From: Candidatus Odyssella thessalonicensis
GTDB taxonomy: Bacteria; Pseudomonadota; Alphaproteobacteria; Bin65
Length of the DNA: 5,823 bases
Reading direction: 5' to 3'
Assembly (NCBI GenBank): GCA_005240015.1
Contig: SBBV01000454.1
Coordinates: 1 to 5,823 of the forward strand
Shown piece by piece: positions 1 to 5,823 of the stretch. The translations under genes were made by a program, and so were the position numbers. Positions within the stretch are counted from its first letter, which is position 1. Each line of letters starts with the position of its first letter. Below the pieces are notes generated by a model. That model was not told the DNA's origin and did not search any database. It saw only the letters and a program-made list of their open reading frames with translations.

Positions 1-24
1 GCGTTCCACCTTGCAAGACGCCGG

Positions 25-89
25 CCCCCTCAGTCCGTCGCGCAGGGGCGCGCCGGACAGCTCCCTCTCACGGGCTCTCAAGGGGGAGC
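25..89. repeat. Degenerate palindromic intergenic element upstream of rpmJ
   Basis: Two hairpins lie side by side. The first (33-43 with 48-58) pairs GTCCG/CGGAC and CGCGC/GCGCG, 10 of 11 positions, around a 4-nt loop. The second (60-68 with 81-89) pairs 8 of 9 positions around a 12-nt loop. As an alternative, CCCCCT at 25-30 can pair with AGGGGG at 81-86 and enclose the first hairpin. The layout, with CCCCCT and GGGGGAG ends around an inner GTCCG stem, resembles palindromic repeats scattered between genes in many GC-rich alphaproteobacteria. That resemblance is from general knowledge and no second copy is present here. No T-run follows, so it is a poor intrinsic terminator. I see no gene in 1-203. 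Confidence 0.45.
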
Positions 90-117
90 GGAAGGAGATC
101 CCGCGCACCGGGTCGCG

Positions 118-146
118 TTGACAAGGGCCGGGGCGCCCCATAGTTT
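118..146 (+). promoter_or_regulatory. Predicted sigma-70-type promoter of rpmJ
   Basis: A perfect -35 hexamer TTGACA (118-123) is followed by a 17-bp spacer and a weak -10, TAGTTT (141-146). The predicted transcription start is near 152-154, giving a leader of about 50 nt before the rpmJ start. The spacer contains a perfect 10-bp palindrome, GGGGCGCCCC (130-139), which may be chance in such GC-rich DNA. The assignment rests on hexamer match, spacing and position only. Confidence 0.5.
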
Positions 147-158
147 CCGCCGCCGTCG

Positions 159-187
159 GGCCGCCTCTTGCGTTGGGCGGCCGTTTT
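159..187 (+). promoter_or_regulatory. Terminator-like hairpin in the rpmJ leader
   Basis: GGCCGCC (159-165) pairs perfectly with GGCGGCC (176-182) around a 10-nt loop. It is followed after one G by TTTT (184-187) and then GTT. A GC stem followed by a T-run is the shape of an intrinsic terminator, yet it lies downstream of the predicted rpmJ promoter and 16 bp before the start codon. It could be an attenuator in the rpmJ leader, a terminator for read-through from upstream, or a chance structure. The T-run is short and interrupted, so termination would be partial at best. Confidence 0.4.
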
Positions 188-203
188 GTTCGGATTTGGC
201 GCT

Positions 204-329
204 ATGAAAGTCGTGAGTTCCCTGAAGACGCTCAAGAAGCGGCACAAGGACAGCCGCGTCGTCCGCCGCCGCGGCCGCGTCTACGTCATCAACAAGACCA
301 ATCCCCGCTTCAAGGCGAAGCAAGCCTAG
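204..329 (+). CDS. rpmJ: 50S ribosomal protein L36 (zinc-independent, C- form)
   Basis: This is a 41-residue, very basic protein beginning [16 protein letters not shown] and ending NPRFKAKQA, with the signature [17 protein letters not shown] near residues 21-37. It is the smallest protein of the large ribosomal subunit and binds 23S rRNA. The C+ form carries a CxxC...CxxxxH zinc site. This protein has no cysteine, so it is the zinc-independent paralogue (called YkgO in E. coli), which is the usual form in alphaproteobacteria. Length and both ends match the family. The ATG at 204 has only a weak Shine-Dalgarno-like GGA at 192-194. A consensus-like promoter lies upstream, and a large palindrome begins at the base after the stop, so the gene is probably transcribed on its own. 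The identification is firm despite the small size. Confidence 0.94.
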   Translation: MKVVSSLKTLKKRHKDSRVVRRRGRVYVINKTNPRFKAKQA

Positions 330-400
330 CTGGGACCGCGCGGCTCCAGCCGCGCATCTCGCCGCCGGTACGGTGCGCGCCTGGAGGCGCGCGGTCCCAG
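330..400. repeat. Compound palindrome between rpmJ and glcD
   Basis: Two 27-bp arms (330-356 and 374-400) are inverted copies matching at 25 of 27 positions, separated by 17 nt. Each arm also contains its own perfect 7-bp hairpin: GCGCGGC/GCCGCGC (338-344 with 349-355) and GCGCGCC/GGCGCGC (375-381 with 386-392), each with a 4-nt loop. The element can therefore fold as one long stem or as two small hairpins on a basal stem. The only two arm mismatches (343/387 and 350/380) are partners inside the small hairpins. Elements of the type GGGACCGCGCG...CGCGCGGTCCC recur between genes in alphaproteobacterial genomes (general knowledge, not checked). It starts right after the rpmJ stop and may protect or end that transcript, though no T-run follows. 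Confidence 0.88.
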
Positions 401-445
401 GGCGCCCTGTTCCGGCCTTGCCTCCCCACAACCAAGACCGCATTT

Positions 446-467
446 TGCGGGCATGAGAATGCCCGCA
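446..467 (+). promoter_or_regulatory. Perfect hairpin over the glcD start codon
   Basis: TGCGGGCAT (446-454) and ATGCCCGCA (459-467) are exact inverted copies separated by GAGA (455-458), a tetraloop of the stable GNRA class. The predicted glcD start codon (453-455) has its first two bases in the stem and its third in the loop. The next in-frame ATG (459-461) opens the second arm. In mRNA this would partly bury the start region; in DNA it is a compact dyad that a regulator could bind. No Shine-Dalgarno sequence is visible in front of it. The structure is directly visible, but its role is inferred. Confidence 0.45.
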
Positions 468-1940
468 CCGGACGAGCGCGTGCTCGCCCGCCGCGCCGAG
501 ATCGCGGCGGCGCTGCGCGCGATCGTGCCGGGCGAGGGCGTGATCGACACCGAGGAAGGCCGCCGCCCGTTCGAGTGCGATGGCCTCACCGCCTACCGTC
601 AGCTGCCGATGCTCGTCGTGCTGCCCGAGACCACGGCGCAGGTGAGCGAAATTCTGAAGTACTGCAAGCGCGAGGGCATCAAGGTGGTGCCACGCGGCGC
701 CGGCACGTCGCTCTCCGGCGGCGCGCTGCCGCTCGCCGACGGCGTGCTGCTCGGCGTCGCCAAGTTCAACCGCATCCTCGAGATCGACTACGCCAATCGC
801 TGCGCCGTGGTGCAGCCGGGCGTCACCAACCTCGCCATCACCCAGGCCGTCGAGCACGAGGGCTTCTACTACGCGCCCGATCCCTCCTCGCAGATCGCCT
901 GCACGATCGGCGGCAACGTGGCCGAGAATTCGGGCGGCGTGCATTGCCTGAAATACGGCCTCACCGCCAACAACGTGCTGGGCGTCGAGCTCGTGATGAT
1001 GGATGGTGCAATCATCCGCCTCGGCGGCAAGCACCTCGATGCGCCCGGCTACGACCTGCTCGGCCTCGTCATCGGCTCCGAGGGCATGCTCGGCGTGGTC
1101 ACCGAGGTGACGGTGCGGCTCCTGAAGAAGCCTGCCACTGCGCGCGCGGTGCTGCTCGGCTTCCCCTCGAACGAGGCGGCCGGCGACACGGTCGGCGCGA
1201 TCATCGCCGCCGGCGTCATCCCGGGCGGCATGGAGATGATGGACAAGCCCGCGATCCACGCCGCGGAAGACTTCATCCATGCCGGCTATCCGCGCGACGT
1301 CGAGGCGCTCTTGATCGTCGAGCTCGACGGGCCGGCCGTCGAGGTCGACGACCTCGTCGCGCGCGTCGAAGCGATCGCGCGCGGCAAGGGCGCCACGGTG
1401 GTGCAGGTGAGCCAGAGCGACGAAGAGCGGCTGCGCTTCTGGGCCGGCCGCAAGGCGGCGTTTCCGGCCGTGGGGCGCATCTCGCCCGACTACTACTGCA
1501 TGGACGGCACGATCCCGCGCCGGCGCCTCCCCGAAGTGCTGACCAAGACGGCGGCGCTTTCGGCCAAGTACGGCCTCCGCGTCGCCAATGTCTTCCATGC
1601 CGGCGACGGAAATCTGCATCCGCTGATCCTCTACGATGCGAACAACCCCGGCGAGCTCGAGCGCGCCGAGGCGTTCGGCGCCGAGATCCTGAAGCTCTGC
1701 GTCGAGGTGGGCGGCGTGCTCACCGGCGAGCACGGCGTCGGCGTCGAGAAGCGGGACCTCATGCCGGCAATGTTCGACGAGGTCGATCTGGCGCAGCAGG
1801 AGCGGGTGAAATGCGTGTTCGATCCGGACTCGCTCCTGAACCCCGGCAAGGTCTTCCCGACGCTGCACCGCTGCGCCGAGCTGGGGCGCGTTCACGTGCA
1901 CGGCGGCCAGACGCGCTTTGCCGACCTGCCGCGCTTCTGA
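453..1940 (+). CDS. glcD: Glycolate oxidase FAD-linked subunit GlcD
   Basis: This 495-residue flavoprotein is the catalytic subunit of glycolate oxidase (glycolate to glyoxylate), close in length to E. coli GlcD (about 499). The N-terminal FAD-binding type 4 domain (PCMH fold) shows PRGAGTSLSGGA at residues 80-91, the segment PDPSSQIACTIGGNVAENSGG at about 142-162, and IGSEGMLGVVTE at 207-218. The C-terminal FAD-linked oxidase domain shows NVFHAGDGNLHP (379-390), GVLTGEHGVG (421-430) and the closing pattern FDPDSLLNPGKVFP. The family also includes D-lactate dehydrogenases, but neighbouring glcE and glcF make glycolate oxidase the best call. The ATG at 453 fits the usual N-terminus (M-x-MPxPD...VLARR); the ATG at 459 is a close alternative. 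There is no clear ribosome-binding site, and a hairpin covers the start. It is the first gene of glcDEF. Confidence 0.97.
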   Translation: MRMPAPDERVLARRAEIAAALRAIVPGEGVIDTEEGRRPFECDGLTAYRQLPMLVVLPETTAQVSEILKYCKREGIKVVPRGAGTSLSGGALPLADGVLLGVAKFNRILEIDYANRCAVVQPGVTNLAITQAVEHEGFYYAPDPSSQIACTIGGNVAENSGGVHCLKYGLTANNVLGVELVMMDGAIIRLGGKHLDAPGYDLLGLVIGSEGMLGVVTEVTVRLLKKPATARAVLLGFPSNEAAGDTVGAIIAAGVIPGGMEMMDKPAIHAAEDFIHAGYPRDVEALLIVELDGPAVEVDDLVARVEAIARGKGATVVQVSQSDEERLRFWAGRKAAFPAVGRISPDYYCMDGTIPRRRLPEVLTKTAALSAKYGLRVANVFHAGDGNLHPLILYDANNPGELERAEAFGAEILKLCVEVGGVLTGEHGVGVEKRDLMPAMFDEVDLAQQERVKCVFDPDSLLNPGKVFPTLHRCAELGRVHVHGGQTRFADLPRF

Positions 1941-1953
1941 TGCGCGCCTCCAG

Positions 1954-2073
1954 CGTCATCCTCAGCGAAGCGAAGGATCCTGCTTCCGTAAAGAAGGCCT
2001 GCATCGGCGGTTTGCATCGCTTCGCGCAAGCGTCGCCGCGGCGAGTGGATCCTTGGCTTCGCTCAGGATGACG
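1954..2073. repeat. Inverted-repeat element inside the glc operon
   Basis: The left arm (1955-1980) begins GTCATCCTCAGCG and the right arm (2047-2072) is its inverted copy, 24 of 26 positions. One more C/G pair (1954/2073) extends the stem to 27 bp. The 66-nt spacer has no coding signature. The core GTCATCCT-AGCG-AGC-AAGGATC is a widespread bacterial intergenic palindrome, recognisable in false protein translations as VILSEAKDP (general knowledge). The same core occurs at the right edge of the window. The element fills most of the 144-bp gap between the glcD stop and the glcE start and ends 11 bp before the glcE GTG. It may stabilise, cut or attenuate the operon mRNA. No transposase is present, so any movement would need help from elsewhere. 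Confidence 0.92.
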
Positions 2074-2084
2074 GAAACGGTGTC

Positions 2085-3317
2085 GTGACGGATACTCTTT
2101 CCCCCACCAGCGCAGAGGACGTGCTCGCCGCGGTACGCGATGCGCTGGCGCAAGAATCGCCGCTCGAAATCGTCGGCGGCGGCACCAAGCGGGGCTGGGG
2201 GCGGTCGGTCAAAAGCAACCGCGTTCTCGATCTCTCGCGCCTGAGCGGGGTCACGCTCTACGAGCCCGAGGAGCTCGTGCTCTCGGCCAAGGCCGGGACC
2301 AAGCTGGCCGAGATCAAGGCGCTGCTCGCCGAGCACAAGCAAATGCTCGCCTTCGAGCCGCCGGAATTCGCGCCGGTCTATGGCGGCCCCGCGGGGCGGC
2401 AGACCCTCGGCGGCATTATCGCCTGCAACCTCGCGGGGCCGCGCCGCATCAAGGCCGGCGCCGCACGCGATCACTTCCTGGGCTTCCGCGCGGTGAGCGG
2501 CCGCGGCGAGCCCTACAAGGCCGGCGGGCGCGTGATGAAGAACGTCACTGGCTACGACCTCCCCAAACTGCTGTGCGGCTCGTTCGGCACGCTCGCGGTG
2601 ATGACCGACATCACGCTGAAGGTGCTGCCGGCGCCGGAAAAGGCGCGCACGGTCCTCATCCTCGGCCTCGACGATGCGCGCGCCTGCGAGGCGATGGCGG
2701 CCGCGCTCAATTCGCCGCACGACGTCTCGGGCGCCGCGCACCTCCCGCGCGCCGTCGCCGCGCGGTCGGGTGTCAACTACGTCCACGGCGCCGGCCACGC
2801 GGTCACGGCCCTGCGCGTCGAAGGCTTCGGCCCCTCGGTCGAGGCGCGCTGCCAGGCGCTGCGGGCCCTCCTGAAGCGCTTCGGCCCGAGCGAGGAGCTT
2901 CACACGATGAACAGCGGCGCGCTCTGGCGCGAAATCCGCGATGTGGCGCCGCTGCTGCCGGATGGGCCCGGCGAAAGCGCCGGCCGTGATCTCTGGCGCC
3001 TATCCGTGCCGCCGGCCGAGGGTGCGGTGGCGGTCACGGCGATGCGCAACCGAACCGACACCGACCACTATTTCGATTGGGGCGGCGGCCTCGTCTGGCT
3101 TGCGGTTGCCGGCACGGCGGCGGCGGAAGCCACGTCGCTGATCCGTGGCGCCGTCGCGCTGCGCGGCGGCCACGCTACGCTGATCCGTGCCTCGCCAGCG
3201 ACGCGCGAAATCGTTCCCGCCTTTCATCCCGTCTCGAACGCCGAGGCGGCGATCGCCGAGCGGATGAAGGATGCGTTCGACCCCAAGAGCATCCTCAATC
3301 CGGGGAGGATGGATTGA
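2085..3317 (+). CDS. glcE: Glycolate oxidase subunit GlcE (FAD-binding)
   Basis: This 410-residue protein is the second FAD-domain subunit of glycolate oxidase. It is required for activity together with GlcD and GlcF. Visible features are an N-terminal FAD-binding type 4 domain with EIVGGGTKRGWG at residues 28-39, QTLGGIIACNLAGPRR at about residues 106-121, the GlcE hallmark GRVMKNVTGYDL at 148-159 followed by KLLCGSFGTLAVMTDITLKV, and the C-terminal AFDPKSILNPGRMD that mirrors the end of GlcD. It is longer than E. coli GlcE (350 aa) but similar to many alphaproteobacterial versions. Translation starts at GTG (2085), supported by the family-like N-terminus and by the lack of an upstream in-frame ATG nearby. 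The ribosome-binding site is weak (GGA at 2073-2075), at the edge of the inverted repeat. It lies 38 bp before glcF in the same operon. Confidence 0.96.
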   Translation: MTDTLSPTSAEDVLAAVRDALAQESPLEIVGGGTKRGWGRSVKSNRVLDLSRLSGVTLYEPEELVLSAKAGTKLAEIKALLAEHKQMLAFEPPEFAPVYGGPAGRQTLGGIIACNLAGPRRIKAGAARDHFLGFRAVSGRGEPYKAGGRVMKNVTGYDLPKLLCGSFGTLAVMTDITLKVLPAPEKARTVLILGLDDARACEAMAAALNSPHDVSGAAHLPRAVAARSGVNYVHGAGHAVTALRVEGFGPSVEARCQALRALLKRFGPSEELHTMNSGALWREIRDVAPLLPDGPGESAGRDLWRLSVPPAEGAVAVTAMRNRTDTDHYFDWGGGLVWLAVAGTAAAEATSLIRGAVALRGGHATLIRASPATREIVPAFHPVSNAEAAIAERMKDAFDPKSILNPGRMD

Positions 3318-3355
3318 ACATCGTGACGAATCGAATCCCGCAAAATCGGTGATGG

Positions 3356-4654
<1,299 letters not shown>

Positions 4655-4684
4655 CAGGGTCAACCGAACGTGAGGCGGCGTTGA

Positions 4685-4713
4685 TTGCCCGTATCGCGGG
4701 CAGGGCCTATGCT
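4685..4713 (+). promoter_or_regulatory. Possible msrP promoter in the glcF-msrP gap
   Basis: TTGCCC (4685-4690), a 17-bp spacer and TATGCT (4708-4713) match the -35 and -10 consensus at four of six positions each. They lie about 40 bp before the msrP start. The -35 region overlaps a small inverted repeat, TGCCCG/CGGGCA (4686-4691 with 4697-4702), which could be an operator, a weak end-of-operon hairpin for glcF, or chance. There is no T-run after it. The call is tentative. Confidence 0.27.
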
Positions 4714-4754
4714 TCGATCGTCAGGGGTAGATTCGGTCCGAAAGGTTTCTTTCG

Positions 4755-5720
4755 ATGCTGATCAAACTGAAGCGCGGGTGGGAGAAGCCGGAAAGCGCGG
4801 TGACGCCCGAGCATCTGTTCTGGAACCGCCGCCGCCTCATCAAGAGCATCGCCGCCGGCCCCATCATCGCCGGCGCGGCGTCATTCTTGGGCAAGGAGGC
4901 TTTCGCCAACACCGATCCGTCGGCAACGCTCTATCCGTTCAAGAAGAACGACAAGTACAAGGCGCCGCGGCCGATCACGTCCGAGATGCTGGCTGCCACC
5001 TACAACAATTACTACGAATTCGGCTCGTCGAAGCGGATCTTCGAAGCGGCGAAGGCGCTGCCGCTCAGGCCCTGGGAGATCAAGGTCGCCGGCATGGTCG
5101 AGAAGCCGTTCACGATCGGCCTCGACGACCTCATGAAGAAGATGCCGCTCGAGGAGCGCATCTACGCCCATCGCTGCGTCGAGGCGTGGTCGATGGTGGT
5201 GCCGTGGAGCGGCTTTGCGATGAAGGCGTTCCTCGAGCTGGCGAAGCCGCTCGCCAGCGCCAAATACGTGGTGATGAAGACCTTCCAGAATCCCAAGGTC
5301 GCGGCGGGGCAGCGCGCCTCCTGGTTCCCGTGGCCCTACACGGAAGGGCTCACCATGGCCGAAGCGGCCAACGAGCTCACGCTGCTCGTCACCGGCGTCT
5401 ACGGCAAGCCGCTGCCGCACTCGATGGGCGCGCCGCTGCGCCTCCACACGCCATGGAAATACGGCTTCAAGTCGGTGAAGGCGATCGTGCTGGTCGAGTT
5501 CACCGACAAGCGCCCGACTTCGTTCTGGGAGGAGCTGCAGGGCAACGAGTACGGCTTCTGGGCCAACGTCAATCCCGACATGCCGCATCCGCGCTGGAGC
5601 CAGGCGACCGAAACCGTGCTCGGCCAGGACGAGAAGGTGCCGACCGTGATCTGGAACGGCTACGGCGAGTTCGTCGCCCACATGTACAAGGACCTGAAGG
5701 GCGAGAAGCTGTTCATGTGA
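4755..5720 (+). CDS. msrP: Periplasmic methionine sulfoxide reductase, molybdopterin subunit MsrP
   Basis: This 321-residue protein (formerly YedY; E. coli 334 aa) uses a molybdenum-molybdopterin cofactor to reduce methionine sulfoxide in oxidised envelope proteins. The N-terminus carries a Tat signal, NRRRLIKS (residues 24-31), a hydrophobic stretch to about residue 46, and a likely cleavage site after AFA (49-51). The oxidoreductase molybdopterin-binding domain includes the hallmark HRCVEAWSMVVPWSGF (139-154), in which Cys141 is the expected molybdenum ligand. Further family blocks are ASWFPWPYTEGL and GAPLRLHTPWKYGFKSVK. The C-terminus ends in YKDLKGEKLFM. The ATG at 4755 has a good ribosome-binding site, GAAAGG (4740-4745). 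Electrons normally come from the membrane haem protein MsrQ. Its gene is not in the window, though it often follows directly. Hairpins follow the stop codon, so msrP may be transcribed alone. Confidence 0.97.
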   Translation: MLIKLKRGWEKPESAVTPEHLFWNRRRLIKSIAAGPIIAGAASFLGKEAFANTDPSATLYPFKKNDKYKAPRPITSEMLAATYNNYYEFGSSKRIFEAAKALPLRPWEIKVAGMVEKPFTIGLDDLMKKMPLEERIYAHRCVEAWSMVVPWSGFAMKAFLELAKPLASAKYVVMKTFQNPKVAAGQRASWFPWPYTEGLTMAEAANELTLLVTGVYGKPLPHSMGAPLRLHTPWKYGFKSVKAIVLVEFTDKRPTSFWEELQGNEYGFWANVNPDMPHPRWSQATETVLGQDEKVPTVIWNGYGEFVAHMYKDLKGEKLFM

Positions 5721-5747
5721 CGATTCGGCTGCACCGCAGGCGAATCG
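5721..5747 (+). terminator. Hairpin directly after the msrP stop codon
   Basis: A 12-bp stem with one G/G mismatch (5728/5740) forms between 5721-5732 (CGATTCGGCTGC) and 5736-5747 (GCAGGCGAATCG), with a 3-nt loop. It begins at the base after the msrP stop. No T-run follows, so it is not a classical intrinsic terminator, but it could block exonucleases at the mRNA end. Its last three bases are shared with the long inverted repeat that follows. Confidence 0.35.
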
Positions 5748-5823
5748 TCATCCTGAGCGCAGCGAAGGATCTCCGGCGGACGGGCAGTGCGGCGGAGATC
5801 CTTCGCTGCGCTCAGGATGACGA
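5745..5823. repeat. Perfect 31-bp inverted repeat downstream of msrP
   Basis: The left arm (5745-5775) and the right arm (5793-5823) are exact inverted copies over 31 bp, with a 17-nt spacer. The arm contains GTCATCCTGAGCGCAGCG and then AAGGATCT, the same core as the element between glcD and glcE. The right arm reaches the last base of the window, so the stem may be longer than seen. Its position 24 bp after the msrP stop suggests an end-of-transcript or mRNA-stabilising role, possibly in both directions. The perfect match contrasts with the two mismatches in the glc copy. Confidence 0.93.

Noticed and set aside
1..117. Possible 3' end of an upstream gene
   Set aside because: The forward frames either stop without any recognisable protein or run on through the rpmJ promoter. 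The palindromic content fits intergenic DNA better.
78..1901. Very long open frame on the minus strand (607 codons) opposite rpmJ and glcD
   Set aside because: Its translation is rich in Arg, His, Asp and Ala with no recognisable domain, and it runs through two palindromes and the rpmJ promoter. It is a GC-driven shadow of glcD.
173..2071. Long plus-strand open frame overlapping rpmJ and glcD in another frame
   Set aside because: The translation is low-complexity Arg/Ala, it spans several intergenic elements and ends in the VILSEAKDP-type translation of the repeat. glcD in the other frame has full family motifs.
2069..2089. Six-codon open frame (ATG to TGA) ending over the glcE GTG start, a possible leader peptide for translational coupling
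   Set aside because: Its ATG lies inside the right arm of the repeat, with the only AGG one base away, too close to serve as a ribosome-binding site. The overlap is probably chance.
1962..2903. Minus-strand open frame (313 codons) opposite glcE
   Set aside because: It contains VILSEAKDP, a known false translation of the intergenic palindrome, and otherwise shadows glcE.
3352..3355. ATG four bases before the chosen glcF start
   Set aside because: It is out of frame with the GlcF protein; the ATG at 3356 gives the family-typical N-terminus.
4881..5681. Minus-strand open frame (266 codons) opposite msrP
   Set aside because: It has the same shadow composition with no motifs; msrP on the plus strand is clearly real.

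Overview
This 5.8-kb window reads as a piece of a GC-rich alphaproteobacterial chromosome. The signs are the zinc-ligand-free form of ribosomal protein L36, the style of the glycolate oxidase subunits, and GC-rich intergenic palindromes of types often seen in that class. I cannot name a genus. All five genes that I can support lie on the + strand, and there is no phage, plasmid, CRISPR or transposase gene.

Layout: positions 1-117 are non-coding and hold a degenerate palindromic element. A good promoter (118-146) and a terminator-like leader hairpin (159-187) precede rpmJ (204-329, L36, 41 aa). A compound palindrome (330-400) begins at the base after the rpmJ stop. Then come glcD (453-1940), a 120-bp inverted-repeat element (1954-2073), glcE (2085-3317) and glcF (3356-4654). 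After a 100-bp gap with a possible promoter comes msrP (4755-5720). Its stop codon is followed at once by a short hairpin, which overlaps a perfect 31-bp inverted repeat running to the window edge.

How the genes work together: GlcD (FAD, catalytic), GlcE (FAD-domain partner) and GlcF (iron-sulfur electron-transfer subunit) together form glycolate oxidase. This enzyme converts glycolate to glyoxylate and passes electrons towards the respiratory chain. MsrP is a Tat-exported molybdoenzyme that reduces methionine sulfoxide in periplasmic proteins. Its usual membrane haem partner MsrQ is not in the window and could start just beyond it. rpmJ and msrP are probably separate transcription units from glcDEF.

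I see no previously undescribed multi-gene system: the coding content is ordinary. The points worth a second look are in the non-coding DNA. They are a palindrome whose two arms differ only by paired changes that keep an inner hairpin intact, a palindromic element sitting inside the glc operon, a perfect hairpin with a GNRA-type loop over the glcD start codon, and a terminator-like hairpin in the rpmJ leader.
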